From assembly GCF_018448885.1 (NCBI RefSeq), contig NZ_RCWB01000001.1, positions 248,001 through 312,000 of the forward strand: a DNA stretch of 64,000 nt, written 5' to 3'. The notes beneath the pieces are model-generated. The model saw only the letters and a program-made list of their open reading frames with translations. It searched no databases and had not been told where the DNA came from. Numbering within the stretch: the stretch's first letter is position 1; every line of letters begins with the position of its first letter. Positions 8,956-17,800 of this stretch are shown piece after piece. A program made the translations under genes and the position numbers. This DNA comes from Photorhabdus caribbeanensis (GTDB taxonomy: Bacteria; Pseudomonadota; Gammaproteobacteria; Enterobacterales; Enterobacteriaceae).

Positions 8956-9328
8956 TATCACAGAAATATTTTCCATAATTAATGGAAAAAATGGGGGTTT
9001 ATATTAATATTTTAAATTGCGTAATTTCAATTTTGTATCTAATTACTTTCTGTAAAGTAAATAAATATTTACCTAATTAATGCTCGTCGGAATTATTTTT
9101 TCTGGCCTGCCTGTTGTTAAGGTGTCTATATTCTTTATTTTTTGCCAGAAAAAATTGATGTTTTCGCTCTGGCTAATCTGGTGATGAGTCAGGGGGAAGA
9201 TTCTAGTTATTAGCCATTTAATGACATAACCGGTAGTGATAGTAGTAAAGATTTTGGAGCTTGGTTAGATGGATAATTGGTATATGAAGTTATTCTAAAT
9301 GTATAAATTTAAATTTAGGAGAATTTTC

Positions 9329-10633
9329 ATGGAAAAAATAAGAACGGTTGCTGAGACGTTGGCAATATTACATCAATATCATCATCCGCTTGGTCTGGAA
9401 CGACAGCCAAAGCAATTTAAGACCGCCGACTTTGACGGGCCGGTAATATTTTCTAACGATCTGGAAACGGCTACTGTGCCGCCTGCATTTTTTACAGTGC
9501 AAACGATACAAGAGTTGAAGGCGCTCAACGGTGTGCCTGACAGTCGGTATGGCCCTGGAAAAATGGAATCCCATTATCCGTTGCCTGAACCGTTTTCTGC
9601 TGAACGGCTGGCAAACGTCTCTGGTTATCATATTGATTTGCGTAAAGCTTTTCGTGCCTATATCTATGGTGATTCTGCTTTGGTCAAAGATTATGAAGAA
9701 ATCCTTAATGCTAAGCGTTTTCCGATGCAAGTTGCGTTATATAGTGGCGAGCAGATCACGATAAATGCAGATAATCCATTGATTATTGAAGATAAAGAGC
9801 ATTGTGACGAACCGGTTGTTTTGGTGTACAGCCAGATAACCATTGAACCGGAAGGCAAAGTGATTTGCTACACCAATGGCAGGATTGAAGCAAATGTCAT
9901 CCAAGGGGTTGGATTAGGTCCACAGCACTTTGTCAATAAAGGGAGAGATGGAAAAAATGGTATTGCCGGTACAGGTGGGAGCAATGGCGTTAGTGGCGCT
10001 AGAGGTCAGGATGGCCGTGAGGATAAAGATAGCTGTGTAACTTGGCCTACACCCGGTACTCATGGAACTAAAGGTTCTTCGGGAATGAAGGGAACGGATG
10101 GTGAACACGGTCAAGAGGCGAATAAACTAACTATCACATGCGGCAAGGTACGTGGGACAATTTTTTTGCAGTCGGATGGCGGGGATGGGGGTAATGGTGG
10201 TCATGGTGGTGATGGGGGTTATGGAGGGGATGGTGGTGATGGGGGCGGGGGTTTTATTAAAACACGGTGTGGCTTTGCGGATGGAGGAGATGGGGCAGAT
10301 GGCGGGGATGGAGGGGATGGCGGTAATGGGGGGAATAGTGGAGATGTGGGGGACATAGAGTTTAACTATTCTGTTGGTTATCCACAGCTTAGTTATTCGT
10401 TAAGACCAGGTTCGGCAGGGGCTGGCGGTAGAGCGGGAAGGGGAGGGAGAGGCGGTGAAGGTGGTTGTGCGTTGTGTTATGTTGGGGATCAAACTAAAAA
10501 CGTCAGTTACATAAGTTGTTGCGGAAGGTCTGGTGTAAAGGGGAGTGATGGAAATCCAGGGAAGCCAGGACAGCCAGGAAAGAAGGGGCAGATATATATC
10601 AACGGCAAATTGCATGAATCTTCCATCTCCTAA
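9329..10633 (+). CDS. Glycine-rich repeat protein, paralogue 2
   Basis: 434 residues, function unknown. The N-terminal 200-residue domain is almost the same as in the other copies. It carries the subfamily B signature IEPEGKVICYTNGRIEANVIQG, shared with paralogues 5, 6 and 7 after the PKS gene. The collagen-like block (GKNGIAGTGGSNG) contains the family cysteine (KDSCVTWPTPG). A GDGGNGGHGG block is interrupted by a loop with the second cysteine (IKTRCGFADGG). A further Gly/Arg-rich segment follows, then a cysteine-bearing loop (CALCYVGDQ, SCCG), a proline-containing GNPGKPGQPGKKG run and the terminal QIYINGKL. The start is ATG 9329 with AGGAGA 6 nt upstream. Acidic GDGG units dominate here where copy 1 has GNGG. 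Confidence 0.85.
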   Translation: MEKIRTVAETLAILHQYHHPLGLERQPKQFKTADFDGPVIFSNDLETATVPPAFFTVQTIQELKALNGVPDSRYGPGKMESHYPLPEPFSAERLANVSGYHIDLRKAFRAYIYGDSALVKDYEEILNAKRFPMQVALYSGEQITINADNPLIIEDKEHCDEPVVLVYSQITIEPEGKVICYTNGRIEANVIQGVGLGPQHFVNKGRDGKNGIAGTGGSNGVSGARGQDGREDKDSCVTWPTPGTHGTKGSSGMKGTDGEHGQEANKLTITCGKVRGTIFLQSDGGDGGNGGHGGDGGYGGDGGDGGGGFIKTRCGFADGGDGADGGDGGDGGNGGNSGDVGDIEFNYSVGYPQLSYSLRPGSAGAGGRAGRGGRGGEGGCALCYVGDQTKNVSYISCCGRSGVKGSDGNPGKPGQPGKKGQIYINGKLHESSIS

Positions 10634-11183
10634 ATATAAACTGTTTGGAAACGAGTAAATTTGGGTTTTTGCCTGCATCGCATTAGTTTATCAGGGAGGT
10701 GATATTGACCACGATAATAGTGCAATGATCTGATTGACTTTTTTATCGGTCATTTAAGCGTTTTTTTGTAGAATGAGTTTATTTAAGGGTTGAGTTCTTC
10801 GTAAAAATCTTCTTTTTGTAAAGAGGAATTATTTTCTACCTTTAATTTAAATCATATTCATAATGTTATTGTTTAATAATATCTATAGGTTTCTATCTTG
10901 TGGCGATTTTTGAAAAATACAATCATGCTTATTGTTTTTATTTGTGTTTTTTGGTGATTATTTTTCTGGCATAGCTATTGTTGAAGTGATCATATCTTTT
11001 GCCAGAAAAAATCGATATTTTGGCTATTGCTAATTTGGCAATTAGTTAAAGGCAAAATTCTGGCTATTTAGTCATTCAGTACCACAACCGATAGTAATAA
11101 CAGTAGATACTTTAAAACTTGGTCAAATGGACAACGGATATGTGCAGTTATCTTAAACAATGTATAAACTCAGGAGAACTCCC
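10634..11183 (+). promoter_or_regulatory. Shortened leader of glycine-rich copy 3
   Basis: 550 bp, no gene seen. It aligns by eye with the other leaders but lacks roughly 180 bp, including the TCACTTT/AAAGTGA hairpin. The sequence passes from TTTGTGTTTT directly to the TTTTTCTGGC stem region (about 10967-11015). The loss coincides with the broken coding sequence downstream. Confidence 0.5.
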
Positions 11184-12321
11184 GTGGATAAAAGAAGAAC
11201 TGTTGCAGAAACTTTGGCGAAATTACAACAACATCATCATCTGGTTGGTATAGAACGGTAGCCAAAAACTCAAGACCTCGGATTTTGACGGTAAGATAAT
11301 ATTCTCTAACGATCCACATACAGCTACTGTGCCGCCTGCATTTCTCACGGGACAGACAATACAAGAGATGAAGGAACTCGGCGGCGTGCCTGACAGTGAA
11401 TATGGCCCTGGCAGAATGGAACCCCATCATCCGTTGCCTGAGCCGTTTTCGGCTGAACGACTGGCGGATGTCATGGGTTATCATATTGATTTGTGCAAAG
11501 CTTTTAGGGCCTATATTTATGGTAATTCTGCTTTAGTCAAAGATTATGAAGAAATGCTTAATGCGAAACGTTTTCCGATGAAGGTTGCATTATACAGTGG
11601 AGAAAAAATCACTATCACCGCAAATAATCCATTGATTGTTGAGGATAAAGATAACTATGGCGAACCGGTTGTTTTGGTGTATGACGAGATAATCATTGAA
11701 CCGGGAGGTCAAATTATTTACCGCACTAATGGTCGGATCGAAGCTAACACTCTTGTAGGGAACGGAAGCTCTATAAATCAAGGCATTATCAATAAAGGCA
11801 GTAATGGCGCCAATGGTGTTGATGGCGCAATGGGATCTCGTGGAGCCACTGGCAGCGATGGTAGTGACGGTATAGCGGATAAATATGGTTGCATAGTTGA
11901 CGCTAAGCCAGGTAATGATGGCGCCCCTGGCCCTGCTGGAGTGCCTGGCGGTGATGGTGCTCCGGGGGGAGGTGCAAATGACCTAACGATTGATGTTCAA
12001 TATGTTACTGGGAAAATAAGGGCGACAACGTTAGGCGGCAAAGGGGGTAAAGGCGGCGACAGTGGTAATATATATATTAATTACTCTGACGGTGATCCAA
12101 CACTTGAGGTTGCGTCATATTGTGGTTTTGGCGGGGAAGGTGGAAGGGGGGGATTGGGCGGAATAGGTGGATTTCCTGGGCGGAATCCTATTCCACACTT
12201 TCCTGAAAAAAATAAAAGATATGGGTTCAGTGGTGAAACTGGTCATACGGGAGAATTTGGTGATGACGGTATCACTGGCAAGATATATATCAACGGTCAT
12301 GAAAGAAAACCTGAGCGCTAG
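11184..12321 (+). pseudogene. Glycine-rich repeat protein, paralogue 3 (broken)
   Basis: A degraded subfamily A copy. Translation from GTG 11184 (AGGAGA just upstream) reads VDKRRTVAETLAKL and stops at TAG 11259-11261, where intact copies have CAG (Gln) in ERQPKQLK. Just after, two bases are missing relative to the other copies, so the rest of the gene lies in another frame (open to 12321). The remainder keeps the N-terminal domain and a short collagen-like block richer in proline (GAPGPAGVPGGDGAPG). It has lost most of the second glycine block together with its cysteine. A truncated product from an internal start (for example GTG 11329) cannot be excluded. Confidence 0.85.
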
Positions 12322-12352
12322 TGGTGCAGCAATCAGACTGGTCTGAACTAAT

Positions 12353-12480
12353 ATATACTCTATGGATTTTAAGATGCATCGCGACGGCAAGGGAGAGAAT
12401 TCCCGGGAGCATAGAGAACTATGTGACTGAGGTGAGCGAGTGCAGCCAACAAAGAGGCAACTTGAAAGATAACGGGTACA
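12353..12480 (+). repeat. ERIC element (IRU)
   Basis: About 128 bp in the same orientation as the copy at 8366. It contains GATGCATCGCGACGGCAAGG, CCCGGGAGCATAG, GAGGTGAGCGAG, CAGCCAACAAAGAGGC and ACGGGTACA at its end. Confidence 0.85.
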
Positions 12481-13190
12481 AATAAGGGGAGATGAGGCCA
12501 GATCTTGGTTTTGCTTATCGAATTAGCCCAAAAATCTCCCTATGATATTAATCTGCCTTGTTGTCTGGCTCAGTTATTTTGATTTACTTCGTGACTTCAT
12601 TAAGGCTATTTTATTTGCCTTTGGCAGGTCATTAAAAAATTGAGGGTTGTTCGTAAAAAATCTTCTTATAGATAAGAATTATTTTTTATCCTGTATTTAA
12701 ATTACACTCATAATTTCATCGTTCGATAATATCTATAGATTTATATCTTGTGGTGATTTTTGAAAATACAATCATATTTGTTGTTTTTGTTTCCTAATAA
12801 TAACCAGTGAGATAAATATAAAGTTGAAATTTTTAACTAGCATACATAAAAAGATAGTGATGTATCACAGAAATATTATCTTTAATTAATGAAAAAAATG
12901 GATAATTACATTAATATTTTAAATTGTGTAATTTAAATGTTATATCCAATCACTTTATATAAAGTGAATAAATGCTTACCTAATTAATTCTCATAGAAAT
13001 TATTTTTCTGGCATACCTGTTGTTGAAGTTTTATATTCTTTGCCAGAAAAAATCGATGTTTTCGCTATGGCTAATCAGTCATTCAGTACCACGAACTGTA
13101 GTAATAACAGCATATATTCTGGAGATTGACCAAATGGATAATGGATATATGAAGTTATTTTAAACAACATATAAACTCAGGAGAATTACC
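12481..13190 (+). promoter_or_regulatory. Leader of glycine-rich gene 4
   Basis: No gene seen. It carries the conserved leader with TCACTTT-ATAT-AAAGTGA at 12950-12967 and the TTTTTCTGGC/GCCAGAAAAA stem at 13003-13051. The reading start is GTG 13191 with AGGAGA upstream. The in-frame upstream ATG of subfamily B copies is absent. Confidence 0.5.
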
Positions 13191-14498
13191 GTGGATAAAA
13201 GAAGAACTGTTTCTGAAACTTTGGCGGTATTGCGTCAGGATTATAATCTGATTGGTGTAGAACGGCAGCCAAAGCAACTTAAGACCTCGGATTTTGACGG
13301 CAAGGTAATATTCTCTAACGATCCGGAGACAGCGACTGTGCCGCCTGCGTTTTTTACAGTACAAACCATACAGGAGTTGAAGGCTCTCGGGGGGATTCCT
13401 GACAGTGAGTACGGCCCTGGCAGAATGGAACACCATCATCCGTTGCCAGAATCGTTCTCTGCTGAGCGACTAGCAAATGACACGGGTTATCATATCGATT
13501 TGTGCAAAGCTTTTAGGGCCTATATCTATGGTGATTCTGCTTTAGTTAAAGATTATGAAGAAATTCTTAATGCTAAGCGTTTTCCGATGAAGGTTGCGTT
13601 ATACAGTGGCGAAAGGATCACTGTTACCGCAAATGCGCCATTGATTGTTGAAGATAAAGATGATTATGGCGAACCCGTTGTCTTGGTATATGACCAGATA
13701 ATCATTGAACCGGGAGGTCAAATTATTTACCGCACTAATGGTAAGATCGAAGCTAACACGGTTGTAGGGAATGGCAATGATAAAAAGCAGAGCATTGTCA
13801 GTAAAGGCTCTAATGGAGCCGATGGTTTTGAGGGCGAACAGGGAAGTAATGGGGTTAATGGCAGTAATGGAAATATTGGTTCGGATGATAAACACGGCTG
13901 CACTGTTAAATCCACACCAGGTACTGATGCAACTGGCGGTTCTTCGGGAGCGCAAGGGATGGATGGCAGAAAGGCTGGAAATGCAAATGACGTAATTATT
14001 GATGTTGAACTTTTTACTGGAGTAGTTAATGCGGCATCGATAGGTGGAAATGGCGGAAATGGTGGATATGGCGGTAATGGGGGGAACGGAGGGAATGGTG
14101 GAAATGGTGGATATGGAACAAACAAATGCAGTGCTGGATATGGAGGAAGGGGAGGGAATGGCGGAAATGGAGGGGATGGGGGTCATGGAGGTAAAGGTGG
14201 GGACAGTGGCAACATATACGTGAATTTCACTGAGGGGCAGCCAGTAATTAATGCTCTGTCATATAGAGGGGATGGCGGAAGAGGGGGAGTAGGTGGTAGG
14301 GGAGGAATAGGCGGAGCAGGAGGGTCAGGCGGTTCCGGTAATAATGAATCAAATAGTAATGGTCATCCCGGCGTATCTGGTGAAGCGGGTACTGATGGAA
14401 AACCCGGTGATGCGGGTGTTTCTGGCAAGGTATATGTTAATGGTAATGTACAGAAGCATGGCGATGATCGGGCTTTAGACTGGATAGTCTATAAATAA
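13191..14498 (+). CDS. Glycine-rich repeat protein, paralogue 4
   Basis: 435 residues, function unknown, subfamily A (IEPGGQIIYRTNGKIEANTVVG). After the shared 200-residue N-terminal domain come a Gly-X-Y block (GSNGADGFEGEQG), the first family cysteine (DKHGCTVKSTPG) and a strand-like linker (ANDVIIDVELFTGVVNAAS). A GNGGNGG/GYGG block with the second cysteine (NKCSAGYGG), another strand-like segment (NIYVNFTEGQPVI) and a glycine block with a Ser/Asn-rich tail follow, ending KVYVNGNVQ. The C terminus extends about 15 residues past the KVYVNGN end of copy 1. The start is GTG. It is the last copy before the PKS gene. Confidence 0.85.
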   Translation: MDKRRTVSETLAVLRQDYNLIGVERQPKQLKTSDFDGKVIFSNDPETATVPPAFFTVQTIQELKALGGIPDSEYGPGRMEHHHPLPESFSAERLANDTGYHIDLCKAFRAYIYGDSALVKDYEEILNAKRFPMKVALYSGERITVTANAPLIVEDKDDYGEPVVLVYDQIIIEPGGQIIYRTNGKIEANTVVGNGNDKKQSIVSKGSNGADGFEGEQGSNGVNGSNGNIGSDDKHGCTVKSTPGTDATGGSSGAQGMDGRKAGNANDVIIDVELFTGVVNAASIGGNGGNGGYGGNGGNGGNGGNGGYGTNKCSAGYGGRGGNGGNGGDGGHGGKGGDSGNIYVNFTEGQPVINALSYRGDGGRGGVGGRGGIGGAGGSGGSGNNESNSNGHPGVSGEAGTDGKPGDAGVSGKVYVNGNVQKHGDDRALDWIVYK

Positions 14499-14803
14499 GG
14501 GAGAGATGGGGTCAGAGCTTTGGTTTGTTTATCTTGCCAAAGAAAATTTGAATGATATGGCAATAATGGTCGCCAATTTGTCCTATGTTGCTCTCTAGGA
14601 TGTGACACTGTTTAACGTTGATTTAACTGATATCAGCGTTAATGATTGCAAATTAATGGCCGAATACGGGTATCACGATTAATCATTGATAATACTTGGC
14701 TTACCACCTCATCCGCCGAAATGTATTCCTGGTCCGACAGAATGGGGTTGATGAGTAAGCGCGATAATCGGGTAAGTAACAGATCGGAGTAAAGAATCCC
14801 ATT
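14499..14803 (+). other. Gap before the PKS gene
   Basis: 305 bp without a gene. I see no leader of the glycine-rich type, no ERIC element and no clear promoter. A GGAG at 14786-14789 is the only candidate ribosome binding site for the PKS, rather far (14 nt) from ATG 14804; in-frame ATGs at 14816 and 14819 are alternatives. Confidence 0.4.
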
Positions 14804-17800
14804 ATGGATATCAATATGATGAGAAGTGACAATATGCCGATTGCCATTATCGGTATGGGTTGCCGTTTTCCGGGGGGCGTTAGCTCTCCAGAGGAATTTT
14901 GGCAACTGTTGTGTGGTTCAAGTGACGCGATTACCCCAGTACCGCCCGAACGTTGGTCAACTCAGGTTTATTATTCTCGGGATCGCAATCTACCAGGTCG
15001 AATGGTGGCGCGAGAAGGCGGATTTATCACTGATATAGCCGGCTTTGATGCCGCGGCGTTTAATATCAGTAGTACAGAAGCGCCTTTTATTGATCCACAA
15101 CATCGTCTGATGTTGCAGGTGACATGGGAAGCGCTGGAGCGTGCAAGAATACCACCAAAATCGTTGGCGGGTCAGGCAGTTGGTGTCTATATTGGTGCTT
15201 TCACTCATGATTATTTGCACCTGCAATTTACTGATTTGCGTCAGATAACGGGTTATACCTCAACCGGCACAATGGGAACCATGCTGTCAAACCGTATTTC
15301 CCATGCGTTTGATTTTCAAGGGCCATCTTTGACCATCGATAGCGCCTGTTCATCGTCCTTATTAGCGGTACATTTGGCTTGTGACAGCTTGCGGCGGGGA
15401 GAGTCACAATTGGCGCTGGCAGGCGGCAGTCAGTTAATGCTGATCCCTGATTTTTCGATAGTGGAAAGCCGTACTGGTTTTCTGTCACTTACCAACCGTT
15501 GTCGCAGTTTTTCAGCTAACGCTGATGGTTATGTGCGTAGTGAAGGAGTGGGCGCTGTTTTGCTGAAACCCTTGGGTGCGGCTTTACAGGATGGCGATCC
15601 CGTCTTGGCCGTGATCCACGGTTCGGCCGCAAATCAGGATGGCCGTACTCCCACGATGACCCAACCAAGTGGCGTGGCACAGCAGCGGGTGATTCGGGCA
15701 GCTTGTGCTCAAGCCGGAATTTCGCCAGAAGAGATTGATTATATTGAGGCTCATGGTACTGGAACGGCGATCGGCGATCCGATAGAAGCAGAAGCTTTGG
15801 GGCTGGTATGCCGTCCAGAACCGACAGATCGCCCATTACTGATCGGTGCGTGTAAATCCGTGATTGGTCATACAGAAGCTGCGGCGGGCATTGCTGGATT
15901 GATTAAAGCGGTATTGTGTTTACAACGAAGGCAAGTGCCGGGCAATTTACATGCAGATCCGCCTAATCCCTATATCCGTTTCGCGGAATTAGGATTGCAA
16001 GTTCCGCGGCAGTTAACGTCATTGCCCGAAGGTAGAGTTGTCGCGGGAGTGAATTCTTTTGGTTTTGGCGGGACGAATGTCCATGTGGTATTGAGCAATC
16101 ATGCGGCTTCTTCCGTACAACTTCGCGAAGCCGAAGGGCAGGCATTCATGTTGCCATTGTCTGCCCAGTCTGAGTTTTCCCTGAAACAACAAGCACAGCG
16201 TATTGCCGATTTACTACAGCAGCAGCCAGAGATTGCCCTTGATGATCTATGTTACAGTTTAGCGATGACTCGTCACCGTTTCCCGCTGCGTAAAGCCATA
16301 ATATTTAGTGACCGAAAGCAGTTGCAACAACAGTTAACTCATCTGAGTCTGTCGCCGAAGCATAATAATAGAAAGGTAGATCACCTGGCTTGGGTGTTTC
16401 CTGGCGTTGGCGGTGAAGGGTGGCAGGAGGTGGCCGCCTGGTTTCAGCCATTTCCTGCATTTGCTGAGCAATTCAGGCGTTGCGAAGCCATTTGGGCTGA
16501 GTTTTCTGCGCCGTCTCTACGTGCTGCATTACTGGTTACTGACGATTTAATGGCGCCGCCGGTGCAGTTTGCGGTACAAATATCTATGGTCGCTCAGTTG
16601 CAGCAGTGGGGGCTTAGACCAGCGGCATTGCTTGGTCATAGTACCGGCGAGATGGCGGCTTGCTATCTGGCAGGGATTTATGATCTGACTCAGGCATTGA
16701 CACTTTTATATCATCGTTATTATCGCTATCGCTATCGCGATCTGCAAAGCGTGTTGGATCAGCAGGGAGGATTGTTGATGGTAGCGGCTGCGGTGGAACA
16801 GATTCAGCCCTATTTGTCTACCTATGACGTTGATCCCGCTGTAGTGATTGCAGGAAGAAATAGCGCCAATAGTTGTCTGTTATCTGGCCCGGTAAGCGGA
16901 TTAACTGCCATTTCCCATCGTTTAAAACATCATCGTATTGCTAGCAGTCGCATTAACTATGGTATTGCAGCCCATTCCCCATTGCTGGAACCACTACGGG
17001 AAGGGTTAATTGCCGATGCTGCGACGATTCCGGCCTCAAAACCCTTATTGCCCGTGTTCTCATCAGTCACAGGGAAGGAAATTAATGATAAGTTGGGCCC
17101 TGAGCATTGGGCTGACAATATGATCGAACCCTTCCGTTTTGATAATGCGATGGAAAATATGCTGAAAGCAGGTTTCCACCATTTCCTTGAAATTTCACCC
17201 ACATCCCTGTTGAGCGGTGGATTGCAGGATTGGAGTAAACCTTATTGCGGCCAGGTGTTTGCTTGTCGAACAGGGCAGAACTGGTTACAGTTATTGGGCC
17301 AATTATTTGAAGCTGGTATTGAACCTGATTGGCGGACTATCACGCCTACGGCTCATTTAATCGATCTGCCAACATATCCCTGGCATCAGCAATCTTATTG
17401 GCATGAACCGAAAATCAGCCGTCGCCATCGGCTGCGCAAGTTGAGCGGTGTGCTATTGGGCGAAGCACAGCCTGGTAGTGAGAGTTGGCAGGCTGAATTG
17501 GTTGTTGAGCAGGTGCCTTGGTTGCTCGATCATGTCGTTATGGGAAATGCGATGTTCCCTGCCGCGGGCTATATTGAAATCATGTTAACGGCGGCGGGTA
17601 TCTGCTTTCCAGGTGTTGGATTGGCGCTGAATAATATTGTGTTGCAATCGGCTTTACTGCTGGAACCCGGCATGGAGTTCAGACTAAAAACCCGCTTGGA
17701 TCGTCAGCGCATGGAAGTGCAGGTATACACTGCCAGTAATCTGGATGAAGATACTCAATACCAATTTGCCGCCAGTGCACAAGTGAACATTGTCGTGCCG

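Larger units (their letters stand above)
8121..9328 (+). promoter_or_regulatory. Intergenic region and leader of glycine-rich gene 2
   Basis: 1.2 kb without a convincing gene. It contains a hairpin (GTGCAGCTAT/ATAGCTGCAC, 8339-8363), an ERIC element (8366-8488), a 105-bp MITE-like insertion (8851-8955), and then the conserved leader. In the leader, the hairpin at 9043-9060 is TTACTTT-CTGT-AAAGTAA, which preserves pairing relative to copy 1 by a C/G to T/A double change. A TTTTTCTGGC/GCCAGAAAAA stem follows at about 9097-9154. The short open frame at 8201-8473 runs through the ERIC element and is not credible. Confidence 0.55.
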
